Positions 23,441 through 31,874 of a stretch of DNA of 64,000 nucleotides are shown piece by piece. Numbering within the stretch: the first letter of the stretch is position 1; each line of letters opens with the position of its first letter. Below the pieces are notes generated by a model, which saw only the letters and a list, made by a program, of their open reading frames with translations, made no database searches and had not been told where the DNA came from. The stretch is from CAZYBG01 sp964645155 (GTDB lineage: Bacteria; Pseudomonadota; Alphaproteobacteria; Rhodobacterales; Rhodobacteraceae), in assembly GCA_964645155.1 (NCBI GenBank), contig CAZYBG010000007.1:1-64000 (forward strand), read 5' to 3'. Position numbers and translations under genes: made by a program.

Positions 23441-24421
23441 ATGCGGGAGCCCGTCTTCACGCTGGCCGAGATCGAGGCCGCCGCGGCGCTGGTGCACCGC
23501 CACATGAGCCCGACGCCGCAATATGCCTGGCCGCTCCTCGCGGCCCGCGCCGGCTGCGAGGTCTGGGTTAAGCACGAGAACCACGGGCCGACCGGCGCCT
23601 TCAAGGTGCGCGGCGGGATCACCTTCGTCGACTGGCTCCGGCGCGCCCACCCCGAGGCGCCGGGGATCGTCACCGCCACCCGCGGCAACCATGGCCAGAG
23701 CCAGGCCCGCGCCGCGACCGCGGCCGGGCTGCGCGCGCTCGTCTACGTGCCGCACGGCAATTCGGTCGAGAAGAACGCCGCGATGCGCGCCTTCGGGGCG
23801 GACCTGGTCGAGTTCGGCCGCGACTTCGACGAGGCGCGCGAAGAGGCGTTTCGCGTCGGCCGCGCCGAGGGGCTGTTCATCGTGCCGCCGTTCCACCGCG
23901 AACTGGTGCGCGGCGTGGCCACCTACGCGCTCGAATTCTTCCGCGCCGCGCCGCCGCTCGATACCGTCTACGTCCCGATCGGCTGCGGCTCGGGCATCTG
24001 CGGCGTGATCGCCGCCCGCGACGCGCTCGGGCTCGCGACCGAGGTGGTCGGCGTCGTCTCGACCGAGGCGCAGACGGCGAAGCTGTCGGTCGAGGCGGGC
24101 CGGCTGGTCGAGACGCCTTCCGCACGCACCTTCGCCGACGGGATGGCGGTGCGGGTGCCGGTGCAGCAGGCGTTCGACATTTATTCCAGGGGCACGGCCC
24201 GCATCCTGGCGGTGACCGAGGCCGAGATCGCCGGGGCGATCCGCGCCTACTACACCGATACCCACAACCTCGCCGAAGGCGCCGGCGCAGCGCCCCTGGC
24301 GGCGCTGCTGCAGGAACGCGGCCGGCTGCGCGGCCGGCGCGCCGGCGTCATCCTCTGCGGCGGCAACATCGACACCGCATGGGTCCTGACGGTGCTGCAG
24401 GGCGGCGTGCCGGCGGCCTGA
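23441..24421 (+). CDS. Threonine ammonia-lyase (threonine/serine dehydratase), no ACT domain
   Basis: A 326-residue fold-II PLP enzyme converting threonine (or serine) to a 2-oxo acid and ammonia. The PLP lysine is in NHGPTGAFKVRGG (about residue 52), the phosphate loop in IGCGSGICG, and the Ser/Gly C-terminal loop at LCGGNID. Length and absence of an ACT regulatory domain indicate a catabolic or allosterically simple type. ATG at 23441 is chosen over GTG at 23438 because GAGAGGA is better spaced. It sits behind a tandem-repeat leader. Confidence 0.88.
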   Translation: MREPVFTLAEIEAAAALVHRHMSPTPQYAWPLLAARAGCEVWVKHENHGPTGAFKVRGGITFVDWLRRAHPEAPGIVTATRGNHGQSQARAATAAGLRALVYVPHGNSVEKNAAMRAFGADLVEFGRDFDEAREEAFRVGRAEGLFIVPPFHRELVRGVATYALEFFRAAPPLDTVYVPIGCGSGICGVIAARDALGLATEVVGVVSTEAQTAKLSVEAGRLVETPSARTFADGMAVRVPVQQAFDIYSRGTARILAVTEAEIAGAIRAYYTDTHNLAEGAGAAPLAALLQERGRLRGRRAGVILCGGNIDTAWVLTVLQGGVPAA

Positions 24422-24449
24422 GCGCGTCGCGCCCTGCCCTTCCCCGTCT

Positions 24450-24506
24450 ACCAAATATCCTCCGGGGGGCGTCGCCGGCAGGCGACGGGGGGCGGAAGGC
24501 CCCCCG
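24450..24506. terminator. Double hairpin between convergent genes (bidirectional terminator or dispersed element)
   Basis: After an AT-rich CCAAATATCC, two hairpins follow. CGTCGCC (24470-24476) pairs with GGCGACG (24481-24487). A G6 run (24487-24492) faces a C6 run (24500-24505) across CGGAAGG. It lies between the dehydratase stop and the thpR stop. Similar AAATA-then-G-run elements follow many Rhodobacterales genes in my recollection. Confidence 0.55.
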
Positions 24507-24523
24507 CTCCGGTGCCGCCCGCG

Positions 24524-25063
24524 CTAGCGCAGCGGGTAGCGCGCAAGCTCCTCGTAATGCGCCTGGCCGTGGCCGAGGAACGAGCGGTAGAGCACGAAAT
24601 GCGCCACCTCGAAGGGCGGCGCCGCGAACCCGGCGAGCTGCAGCAGCGCGTGTTCGAGCCGCGCGGCCTCGACCTCGCCGGGCTTCAGGCGGGCCAGCGT
24701 GACATGCGGCATGAAGCGCCGCGCCTCGACCGGCGCGCCGGCGTGGCGGGCGGCGGTCTCGACCTTCGCCTGCAGCCGGTCGAGCGCCGGCTCGGGCGCG
24801 AAGCCCGCATAGACGACCCGCGGCCGCCCGCCGCCGAAGACGCCGAGGCCCCGCGGCACCAGCGCGAAGCCCGGCGCGGCGATCGCGCCGAACGCCATGT
24901 GCGCCTCCCCGACCACCGGCTCGGGCACCTCGCCGAGGAAGGCGAGCGTCAGGTGCAGGTTTTCGGCCACCACCCGCCGCGGCAGGGGCAGCATCAGCGA
25001 CAGCGCCGCGAGCCGCTCCTGCAGCGCCCCGGGCAGCGGGATCGCGGCGAAGGCGCGGATCAT
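24524..25063 (-). CDS. thpR: RNA 2',3'-cyclic phosphodiesterase (2'-5' RNA ligase family)
   Basis: A 179-residue 2H phosphoesterase with both catalytic His motifs: NLHLTLAFLG (about residues 36-45) and MPHVTLARLK (about 117-126). ThpR hydrolyses 2',3'-cyclic phosphate RNA ends and can make 2'-5' links in vitro. Its ATG overlaps the stop of the upstream deacetylase gene (ATGA), so the two are coupled. Length matches the family. Confidence 0.93.
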   Translation of the reverse strand: MIRAFAAIPLPGALQERLAALSLMLPLPRRVVAENLHLTLAFLGEVPEPVVGEAHMAFGAIAAPGFALVPRGLGVFGGGRPRVVYAGFAPEPALDRLQAKVETAARHAGAPVEARRFMPHVTLARLKPGEVEAARLEHALLQLAGFAAPPFEVAHFVLYRSFLGHGQAHYEELARYPLR

Positions 25064-26178
25064 CTGCGGGCGAGCGCGGCCAGGCGCTCGCGGATCTCGG
25101 GCCGGACCGGGCCCTCGCGCGGCGCGTCGCGCAGCGTCGTGACCAGCGCCTCGGCCGGCGGGCCGCGGCGCGCCCAGGTCAGCGCGCCGAGGACTGCCGC
25201 GGCGGCCGCGGGCAGGCGGTCGGGGATCTCGGCACCGGCGAGCGTGCCCCAGACGCCGGCCCAGAGCCGCCCTACCGTCCACGGGTTGTAGCCGCCCCCG
25301 CCGAGGACGAGGTAGCGCGGCCCGAGCGGCCGCAGCGCCGCCACCACCGCCCAGTGCGCGTTGTTCGAAAGCGACAGGCGCGAGAGCGGGTCCTCCTCGA
25401 CCGCGTCGGCGCCGCATTGCAGCACCACGGCCTCGGGCCGGAACGCCGCGACCCGCGGCAGGATCAGCTCGTGCAGCACCGCCCGCATCTCGCTGTCGTT
25501 GAAGCCGCGCGGCACCGGCAGGTTGAACGCGCTGCCGCCGGCGGTGTCGGCAAGGGCGCCGGTGAAGGGCCAGCGCCGCTCCTCGTGCACCGAGATCATC
25601 AGCAGGTCGGGATCGCCGGCGAAGGCGGCCTCCACGCCATCGGGGTGATGCGCGTCGATGTCGACATAGGCAATCCGGCCGACCCCGGCGCGGCGCAGCG
25701 ACAGCATGGCGAGCACGGGGTCGTTCAGGTAGCAAAAGCCGCTCGCCCGGTCGGGCAGGCCGTGATGCGTGCCACCCGCGGGGTGGTAGATCACGCCGCC
25801 GCGCGCCAACAGCTCTCCGGCAAGGATCGAGCCGCCGGCCGAGGTCGCGGGCCGGCGGAACATTTCGGGGAAGACCGGGTTCGACACGGTGCCGAGCCCG
25901 TGGCGCGCGCGGGTCGCCTCGGACACCGCCTGCCGCGCCTCGGCGCGTTCGAGCGCCGCCACGTAGGCCGGCGTGTGCCATGCCGTCAGCGCAGCGGGCT
26001 TGGCGCGGGGCGAGGTACAGAACCGCCCGGCCGGCAGCCAGCCGAGCGCCCGGGCCAGATCGGTGGTGGTGGAGACGCGCGGCACGCGGAGCGGATGCCA
26101 TGGGCCATAGCTCGACCGGCGGTAGATCTCGTGGCCCAGAAACAGCGGCGCTGTCATGGCGGTGAGGCCGTCCGGCAT
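25060..26178 (-). CDS. Histone deacetylase-family amidohydrolase (AcuC/acetylpolyamine type)
   Basis: A 372-residue zinc amidohydrolase. It has the double-His region GGTHHGLPDRASGFCYLND, the zinc-ligand motif YVDIDAHHPDGVE, the second metal Asp in LQCGADAVEEDPL and LGGGGYNP. Bacterial members remove acetyl groups from polyamines or small amides, or take part in acetoin use. An alternative start at 26157 (MTAPLFLG) would shorten it by 7 residues; 26178 has GAGGCGAGG upstream. It sits between the glutathione peroxidase gene (10 bases) and thpR (overlap), giving a likely three-gene operon. Confidence 0.9.
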   Translation of the reverse strand: MPDGLTAMTAPLFLGHEIYRRSSYGPWHPLRVPRVSTTTDLARALGWLPAGRFCTSPRAKPAALTAWHTPAYVAALERAEARQAVSEATRARHGLGTVSNPVFPEMFRRPATSAGGSILAGELLARGGVIYHPAGGTHHGLPDRASGFCYLNDPVLAMLSLRRAGVGRIAYVDIDAHHPDGVEAAFAGDPDLLMISVHEERRWPFTGALADTAGGSAFNLPVPRGFNDSEMRAVLHELILPRVAAFRPEAVVLQCGADAVEEDPLSRLSLSNNAHWAVVAALRPLGPRYLVLGGGGYNPWTVGRLWAGVWGTLAGAEIPDRLPAAAAAVLGALTWARRGPPAEALVTTLRDAPREGPVRPEIRERLAALARR

Positions 26179-26188
26179 CGGCCTCGCC

Positions 26189-26704
26189 TCAGTCGGGCAG
26201 CAGCGCCTCGACCGCGGCGGTGATCGTGTCCGACATGGGCTCGGTCGCCGCGCCCCAGGTCGCCACCAGTTCGCCCCCGGGCCCGATCAGCACCTTGTTG
26301 AAGTTCCAGCCCGGCGCAAAGCCGTGCGCCTCGGCGAGCCAGCGGTAGAACGGATGCGCCGAGGCGCCGCGGACCGGGGTGATCCCGGTCATCGGCAGGT
26401 CGAGGTCGAAGTTGACGGCGCAGAACTCCTTCACCTCGGCCTCGGTCGCCAGTTCCTGCCGGAAGTCGTCGGACGGCACCGCGAGCACGACGAGGCCGTC
26501 GTCGCGGTAGCGGTCGTAGAGCGCCTGGAGCCCGTCGTATTGCCCCGCGAAGCCGCAGAGCGACGCGGTGTTGACGACGAGGACCGGCCGGCCGCGCCAG
26601 TCGGCAAGGGCGAGCGTTCCGCCGTCGATCGAGGCGAAGGAGAAGGGCTCGGCCGCCACCGCGGGAAAGGCGACGACGGCGGCGAGCGCGGAGAGAAGAC
26701 GCAT
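26189..26704 (-). CDS. Glutathione peroxidase family protein, exported
   Basis: A 171-residue thiol peroxidase with a signal peptide (MRLLSALAAVVAFPAVA, cleavage before AEPF). The peroxidatic Cys is in VVNTASLCGFAGQY, and the resolving-region Cys is in EFCAVNFDLDLPM. The partner motif WNFNKVLIGP is present. Most bacterial homologues are cytosolic, so the signal peptide suggests a periplasmic peroxide scavenger, probably thioredoxin-type. First gene of the unit with the deacetylase and thpR. Confidence 0.9.
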   Translation of the reverse strand: MRLLSALAAVVAFPAVAAEPFSFASIDGGTLALADWRGRPVLVVNTASLCGFAGQYDGLQALYDRYRDDGLVVLAVPSDDFRQELATEAEVKEFCAVNFDLDLPMTGITPVRGASAHPFYRWLAEAHGFAPGWNFNKVLIGPGGELVATWGAATEPMSDTITAAVEALLPD

Positions 26705-26865
26705 GGCAGGGCCCCGGTGGCGGATATGTCGAGCGTAGACCTACGCCGGGCTGCCCGGACGTCAAGCATCGCTGGATTTTCGGCTTCTTCCGGCGTATCC
26801 TTGCCAGAGCGAGAAGAACCGATCCGCGCCGCCGGACCAACCGGGGGCGGAAAGCGAGCAGAACC

Positions 26866-27342
26866 GTGACCATCCAACGCCGCAAGGTGCCCATGATCGG
26901 CGTCTCCGACCTTCCGGAGGGCCAGGCGCGCACGCAGGTCGCGGCGCTCTGCTGGCGCCGCGAGGCGGGCGGGCCCGAGATCCTGCTGATTACCAGCCGC
27001 GAGACCGGGCGCTGGGTGTTGCCGAAGGGCTGGCCCGAGACGGGCGAGGCCGGCGCCGCCACCGCCGTGCGCGAGGCCTGGGAAGAGGCCGGCGTCAAGG
27101 GCGAGGTGGGCGGCGACTGTGTCGGGCTTTACGCCTATCACAAGGTCCTCGGGCCGGAACGGGGGGTGCCGTGCATCGTCGCCGTCTATCCGATCGAGGT
27201 CCGCGCGCAGTCGCGGGCCTATCCCGAGGCGGGTGAGCGGCGGCGGAAATGGTTCAGCGCGAAGAAGGCGGCCGCCCGGGTCGCCGAACCCGAACTGCGC
27301 GAGATCCTGCTGCGGTTCGATCCCGACGCGGCCGGCGCCTGA
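26866..27342 (+). CDS. Nudix hydrolase
   Basis: A 158-residue Nudix protein with a complete Nudix box, GWPETGEAGAATAVREAWEE then AGV (G-x5-E-x7-REUxEExGU). Such enzymes split nucleoside diphosphates linked to another moiety; similarity is to the diphosphoinositol/diadenosine polyphosphate group. The start is GTG at 26866. It is divergent from the glutathione peroxidase gene; the 161-base gap shows no clear operator. Confidence 0.9.
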   Translation: MTIQRRKVPMIGVSDLPEGQARTQVAALCWRREAGGPEILLITSRETGRWVLPKGWPETGEAGAATAVREAWEEAGVKGEVGGDCVGLYAYHKVLGPERGVPCIVAVYPIEVRAQSRAYPEAGERRRKWFSAKKAAARVAEPELREILLRFDPDAAGA

Positions 27343-27434
27343 GGCGCGCGGGGCGCGTTGATTCTGCGCCGCCTTTGCATATCTGTCACAAACGGCCCGC
27401 GGCTGGACGGTCGGGCCATCGGGGATGCAACGGG

Positions 27435-27878
27435 ATGATCCGCTACGCGCTGAAATGCGACCGCGGCCACGGGTTCGAGAGCTGGTTCCAGTCGGGCGAG
27501 GCGTTCGACAAGGTACGGGCGATCGGTCTCGTGACCTGCCCCGACTGCGGCTCGGCGAGCGTCGAGAAGGCGCTGATGGCACCCCGCGTGCGGCCCGCGC
27601 GCAATCGCGCGGCGGCACCCCGGCCGCTGTCGGACGCCCCGCCGGACACCCCGCCGGACCAGCGTGAGAAGGCGCTCGCCGAATTGCGCCGGCGCATCGA
27701 GGAAGGCTCGGAATATGTCGGCATGAGCTTCGCGGCCGAGGCGCGCGCGATCCAGGACGGCAGCGCGCCCGAACGGTCGATCTGGGGCGAGGCGCGGATC
27801 GACGAGGCCAGGCGCCTCGTCGAGGACGGCATTCCGGTTGCGCCCCTGCCGTTCCGGCCCCGGTCGAAGTCGAACTGA
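27435..27878 (+). CDS. DUF1178 family protein
   Basis: A 147-residue protein opening MIRYALKCDRGHGFESWFQS, with a Cys pair in CPDCGSASVEKALMAPRV that probably binds metal with the first CDRGH Cys/His. The C-terminal half contains YVGMSFAAEARAI and ERSIWGEARIDEA. This is the DUF1178 layout common in alpha- and betaproteobacteria. Function unknown. It follows the Nudix gene by 92 bases. Confidence 0.9.
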   Translation: MIRYALKCDRGHGFESWFQSGEAFDKVRAIGLVTCPDCGSASVEKALMAPRVRPARNRAAAPRPLSDAPPDTPPDQREKALAELRRRIEEGSEYVGMSFAAEARAIQDGSAPERSIWGEARIDEARRLVEDGIPVAPLPFRPRSKSN

Positions 27879-27971
27879 CATCCTTTCGGCGGCGGCGGCA
27901 GGCGCATCCTGCGCCGGCCCTGCCGCATCCGATTGGACAGTTGCGCAAACCGAAACACGTGCGACACTTCG

Positions 27972-27994
27972 GCAGGACCGTTTCGCGGTCCTGC
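27972..27994. terminator. Hairpin between DUF1178 and phoX
   Basis: GCAGGACCG and CGGTCCTGC form a perfect 9-bp stem with loop TTTCG, 94 bases after the DUF1178 stop. There is no T-run, so it may be a terminator-like or regulatory hairpin in the phoX upstream region. Confidence 0.45.
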
Positions 27995-28094
27995 GTGAAC
28001 TTACTGTTACATGAATCGCCTATCGCGCCTTCATGGCACGACGCGGGCACACGGCCCGCCGTCCTAGAGAAACAACCCACCGACGGAGGAAGGT

Positions 28095-30128
28095 ATGAAG
28101 GATTTCGAGCGCGACTACGCCGACTACAAGGACACGCCGTTCTACGAACACGGCGACGAGCGTCCGAGCAACCGTTCGGCGAACCCCACCTTCTACGAAG
28201 TGATGGATGCCCATGTGCGGCGCCGGGGCTTCCTGATGGGCGGCATGGCCACCATCGCGACCGGCCTCTTCGGCTCCGCCCTGGGCGGCCGGGCCGCGCT
28301 GGCGCAGACCGCCGCGCCCTCGGGGCTGCTGGGCTTCACCCCGGTCCCGGTCTCGATGGAAGACACCGTCACCGTGCCGGAAGGCTACACGGTCCAGGTG
28401 CTGGGTGCCTGGGGCACCCCGATCACCGGCGACATGCCGGCCTATGTGCCGGGCGGCAATACCGGCAGCGAGCAGACCATGCAGGTCGGCATGCACCACG
28501 ACGGGATTCACTACTTCCCGATCGACGGCTCGTCCGAGGACGGGCTTCTGGTGATGAACCACGAATACATCGAGCCGCGCTTCCTGCACGCCGCAAAGCT
28601 CCAGGGCCAGGCCTTCGACGGCGACATGGTGCCGATGAACGCCGACGGCATGCGCGAGGATGACGACGTGCTGAAGGAGATCGCCGCGCATGGCGTGTCG
28701 GTGATGCGCGTGCAGAAGCAGGCCGACGGCACCTGGGCGATCGTCGAGGATCCGATGAACCGCCGCGTCCACGGGCTTACCGAGATGGAGATCGCGGGGC
28801 CGGTGCGCGGCTCGGCGCACGTGGCCACGAAGTTCTCGCCCGACGGCACCAAGACCCGCGGTACCCTGAACAACTGCGCCCATGGCGTGACGCCGTGGAA
28901 CACCTACATGGCCGCCGAAGAGAACTGGGCGGGCTACTTCGTGAACACCGATGCCGAGATGCCGCGCGAGCACGACCGCTACGGCGTTCCGGACGACGAA
29001 AGCCGCTACGGCTGGGAGAAGGCCGTCTCCGGCGCCGACGAGTACATCCGCTTCAACGCCGCCGCGACAGCCGCCGCCGCGGCCGAGGACTATCGCAACG
29101 AGCCCAACACCTTCGGCTGGATGGTCGAGATCGACCCGTTCGATCCCGCCTCGGTGCCGGTGAAGCGCACCGCCCTCGGTCGCTTCGCGCACGAGGGCGT
29201 GGTGTTCGCGCCCGCGGTGGTGGGGCAGCCCGTCGTGGCCTATTCGGGCGACGATTCGCGGTTCGAGTACATCTACAAGTTCGTCTCCTCGCAGCCCTAC
29301 GCCGAAGGCGTTCGGGGTGAGATTCTCGATGAGGGAACGCTTTACGCGGCGAAGTTCAATGAGGATGGGAGCGGCGAGTGGCTGGCGCTCGCGCCGGGTG
29401 AGAATGGCCTCACCCCCGAGAACGGCTTCGCCGACCTTGCCGACATCCTGGTCAACACCCGGCTGGCGGCGGACCAGGCCGGCGCGACCAAGATGGACCG
29501 CCCGGAATGGGGCACGGTCGATCCGAACTCGGGCGAGGTCTACTTCACGCTGACGAACAACTCACGCCGGACGCTGCTCGAGGTCGATGCGGTGAACCCG
29601 CGGGCCGAGAACAACTTCGGTCAGATCGTCCGCTGGCGCTACGAGGGCGGCGACCACACCCAGGCCGCGTTCGACTGGGACCTGTTCGTGATCGCCGGCA
29701 CCCCGACGCAGTCCGCGGTGTTCAACGGCACGGCGCTCGGCGAGGACAACATCTTCGCCTGCCCGGACGGGATCTGGTGCGACGCCCAGAGCCGGCTCTG
29801 GATCCAGACCGACATGGGCGATATCGGCCCGACCTACGATGGCCCGCTGAAGGACTTCGGCATGAACGGGATGCTCGCCGCCGACCCGGCGACAGGCGAG
29901 ATCCGCCGGTTCCTGACCGGGCCCTGGGGCCAGGAGACGACCGGCGTCGTCACCACGCCGGACGGGCGGACGATGTTCGTCAACTTCCAGCACCCCGGCG
30001 CCAGTGCCTCGGCCGAAGAGTTCGCGGCCGGCGACATGGGCTCGTCGTGGCCGGACGGTCCGGGCACGGTGCCGCGCTCGGCCACGATCGTCATCACGCG
30101 CGAGGATGGCGGCGTCATCGGCGCCTGA
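28095..30128 (+). CDS. phoX: PhoX-family alkaline phosphatase, Tat-exported
   Basis: A 677-residue Ca/Fe-dependent phosphomonoesterase of the PhoX (DUF839) family, releasing phosphate from organophosphates outside the cytoplasm. A twin-arginine signal VRRRGFLMGGMATIA (about residues 41-55) ends near RAALAQ. Core motifs include the metal-site stretch GLLVMNHEYIEPRFL and LNNCAHGVTPWNTYMAAEEN. GGAGGAAGG lies just before the ATG. PhoX is usually PhoB-controlled; I did not find a convincing Pho box here. A strong terminator follows. Confidence 0.95.
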   Translation: MKDFERDYADYKDTPFYEHGDERPSNRSANPTFYEVMDAHVRRRGFLMGGMATIATGLFGSALGGRAALAQTAAPSGLLGFTPVPVSMEDTVTVPEGYTVQVLGAWGTPITGDMPAYVPGGNTGSEQTMQVGMHHDGIHYFPIDGSSEDGLLVMNHEYIEPRFLHAAKLQGQAFDGDMVPMNADGMREDDDVLKEIAAHGVSVMRVQKQADGTWAIVEDPMNRRVHGLTEMEIAGPVRGSAHVATKFSPDGTKTRGTLNNCAHGVTPWNTYMAAEENWAGYFVNTDAEMPREHDRYGVPDDESRYGWEKAVSGADEYIRFNAAATAAAAAEDYRNEPNTFGWMVEIDPFDPASVPVKRTALGRFAHEGVVFAPAVVGQPVVAYSGDDSRFEYIYKFVSSQPYAEGVRGEILDEGTLYAAKFNEDGSGEWLALAPGENGLTPENGFADLADILVNTRLAADQAGATKMDRPEWGTVDPNSGEVYFTLTNNSRRTLLEVDAVNPRAENNFGQIVRWRYEGGDHTQAAFDWDLFVIAGTPTQSAVFNGTALGEDNIFACPDGIWCDAQSRLWIQTDMGDIGPTYDGPLKDFGMNGMLAADPATGEIRRFLTGPWGQETTGVVTTPDGRTMFVNFQHPGASASAEEFAAGDMGSSWPDGPGTVPRSATIVITREDGGVIGA

Positions 30129-30152
30129 GGCGACAGGGTTCATCCCCCGACT

Positions 30153-30183
30153 GCGCCCCGCTCCGGCGGGGCGCCTTCTTTTC
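30153..30183 (+). terminator. Rho-independent terminator of phoX
   Basis: A perfect stem GCGCCCCG (30153-30160) / CGGGGCGC (30167-30174), loop CTCCGG, followed by CTTCTTTT. Confidence 0.9.
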
Positions 30184-30195
30184 GGGGCGGCGCGG

Positions 30196-30777
30196 TCAGA
30201 CCACCGCGCAGGAGAAGGCGAGGAACCGGCCGTCGCGGTTGCCGGTGATCGCGCCCATCGGCTCGGGCGCGTAGCCCATGCGCTGCGCCATCCGCATGAA
30301 GGCCGGCGGGCCGAGGAACAGGCAGCGCTTGGCGTCGAGCCCGCGCAGGAACTCGTTCGCGCCGTTCAGCACCATTTCGGCGACGCCGGCGAGCGTCGCG
30401 GTCAGCCGCGTCAGCTCCCAGACCTCGGCATCGACCGGCGGCTCGTCGTCGCACAGGTCGCTCGGCAGGCCCGGCAGATGCTCGAGATAGGCGTCGCGGA
30501 TCATGTAGGTATAGACGACGCGGCCCGAGCCGAAGCGCCAGTCGGTCCGGATCAGCCGCGCGCCGCCCAGCACCTCGGTGCCGCGATGGGCGATGACGTA
30601 GACCGCGCCGAAATGGTCGTACTGCTCGAACTCCATGTCCGCGCGGTGATAGAGGTCCCAGTGCATCCGGTCGACGAACACCGACTTGCGGAGTTCGAAG
30701 AACGCGGCGACCAGGTGCCAGCGATCGGCATCGACCGGGAACCGGAGGATCGAGAGCTGCATCGGGCATACCGCCAT
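30196..30777 (-). CDS. luxI: Acyl-homoserine-lactone synthase (LuxI family)
   Basis: A 193-residue autoinducer synthase using SAM and an acyl carrier. Family residues are in place: Arg30, Phe34 and Trp40 in FELRKSVFVDRMHW, Asp54 in EQYDHFGAVY, Arg74 in GGARLIRTD, and Glu121/Arg124 in WELTRLTA. Length is typical. One base separates the start from the stop of a small upstream gene (TGA-G-ATG), implying translational coupling. A luxR gene is divergent 350 bases away. The acyl chain cannot be predicted. Confidence 0.95.
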   Translation of the reverse strand: MAVCPMQLSILRFPVDADRWHLVAAFFELRKSVFVDRMHWDLYHRADMEFEQYDHFGAVYVIAHRGTEVLGGARLIRTDWRFGSGRVVYTYMIRDAYLEHLPGLPSDLCDDEPPVDAEVWELTRLTATLAGVAEMVLNGANEFLRGLDAKRCLFLGPPAFMRMAQRMGYAPEPMGAITGNRDGRFLAFSCAVV

Positions 30778-30778
30778 C

Positions 30779-31021
30779 TCAGTGCCGCACCAGCCTCATG
30801 CGCTCCAGCTGCTCGCGCGTGAAGTCGGCCTGGCCGAGGAACCGCACGCTCTGCGAGCCCAGGTCGATGAACCAGACGCCGGCGACGTTCACCTCGAGCG
30901 TGACCACCCCGTCGCCGGCGAACCGGTCGAAGTGCTCGAGCAGCGTCTCTGCCATGTCGCGCGTCAGCCTGAGGCGGAAGCGCGTGTCGTCCTGCGGGGG
31001 TAAGGGGTCTTGCACTATCAT
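30779..31021 (-). CDS. Small uncharacterised protein coupled to luxI (80 aa)
   Basis: I do not recognise this protein. From the ATG at 31021 it has 80 residues; an in-frame TTG at 31057 would give 92. It is soluble, with charged helices (DMAETLLEHFDRF), a beta-rich centre (VVTLEVNVAGVWFIDL) and a basic tail ending MRLVRH. Coding composition fits the genome. Its stop abuts the luxI start by one base, so it is likely made together with LuxI and transcribed divergently from luxR. Possible roles are an accessory or anti-regulator of quorum sensing; this is inference only. Confidence 0.65.
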   Translation of the reverse strand: MIVQDPLPPQDDTRFRLRLTRDMAETLLEHFDRFAGDGVVTLEVNVAGVWFIDLGSQSVRFLGQADFTREQLERMRLVRH

Positions 31022-31095
31022 GCCGTCACCATGGGCAGCGATCGGTGAAGACCGCAATTCCGAAGTTGCGTTGCTATGCCACCGTCTTATACTAA

Positions 31096-31105
31096 AGTAT
31101 ATACT
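31096..31105. promoter_or_regulatory. Perfect palindrome upstream of luxR
   Basis: AGTATATACT is a perfect 10-bp palindrome in an AT-rich patch of a very GC-rich region, 18 bases before the preferred luxR ATG. It may be a promoter element or regulator half-site. If the earlier ATG at 31076 were used, it would lie inside the gene. Confidence 0.4.
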
Positions 31106-31123
31106 CCGTTAAGTCCGAAGGGT

Positions 31124-31762
31124 ATGCCGCCGAACCACAATACCACCAGCGGTATACCACCGCTCGACGCGGCCCTGCCCGGGCTGCGGCTGCTTGCGCC
31201 GTCGGGGTTCATCTTCGCGCACAACATCACCTTCCGCGGGCCCGAGTACTTCCATTCGGAGTATCCGCGGGGCTGGCAGGCCGAGTACGAAAGCAAGAGC
31301 TACGCCTATTTCGACCCCGTGCTGCTGTGGAACATCATGAACATCGGCGACCGGCGCTGGTCCGAGGTCAAGCTGCCCGACATCCGCGGCGTGATGAAGG
31401 AGGCGCGCAAGTACGAGCTCAACTTCGGCGCCTCGTTCTCGCGCAGCCACCGGGGCAAGAAGTCGATCCTCACCCTCGCCCGGCGCGACCGCGAATACAC
31501 CGACGAGGAGATGGCCTTCCTGTCGGCGACGTTCGAGCACCTGATGGCCGAGATCGCGCGCGACGACGGCGGCGGCCTGACGCCGGCCGAGGCCGACACG
31601 CTGCGCTGCCTGCGCGACGGGCTGAGCTATGCCGAGGCGGCGGCGCTCCTCTCGATCTCGGTGCCGACGGTGAAGGCGCGGGTCGAGAAGTCGCGCGGCA
31701 AGCTCGGCGCGAAGAACGCCACCCAGGCGGTGGCGATCGCGCTGCAGCGCAAGCTGATCTGA
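31124..31762 (+). CDS. luxR: LuxR-family autoinducer-binding transcriptional regulator
   Basis: A 212-residue regulator with an N-terminal autoinducer domain carrying the usual acyl-homoserine-lactone contacts Trp51, Tyr55, Asp64 and Trp79 (within GWQAEYESKSYAYFDP and RRWSEV). The C-terminal GerE helix-turn-helix reads DGLSYAEAAALLSISVPTVK. The ATG at 31124 is preferred because Rhodobacterales homologues begin close to this point; an ATG at 31076 would add 16 residues. It is divergent from the small gene and luxI, forming a complete synthase-receptor pair. Confidence 0.93.
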   Translation: MPPNHNTTSGIPPLDAALPGLRLLAPSGFIFAHNITFRGPEYFHSEYPRGWQAEYESKSYAYFDPVLLWNIMNIGDRRWSEVKLPDIRGVMKEARKYELNFGASFSRSHRGKKSILTLARRDREYTDEEMAFLSATFEHLMAEIARDDGGGLTPAEADTLRCLRDGLSYAEAAALLSISVPTVKARVEKSRGKLGAKNATQAVAIALQRKLI

Positions 31763-31874
31763 CACCCGCGGCAGGGGGCCGGACGGGGGCAGGCTGGGCG
31801 GGGCGGCCCGGCTTGCGCGCCCTGTTGCCATCGCATAAGCAGCGCGCGTTGACGCCCGGCCCCAAGGGAACGCG

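Noticed and set aside
27991..28020. A possible Pho box upstream of phoX (CTGTTAC at 28004)
   Set aside because: Only one half-site fits; no 11-base-spaced partner is present, so PhoB control of phoX is not supported by this region.
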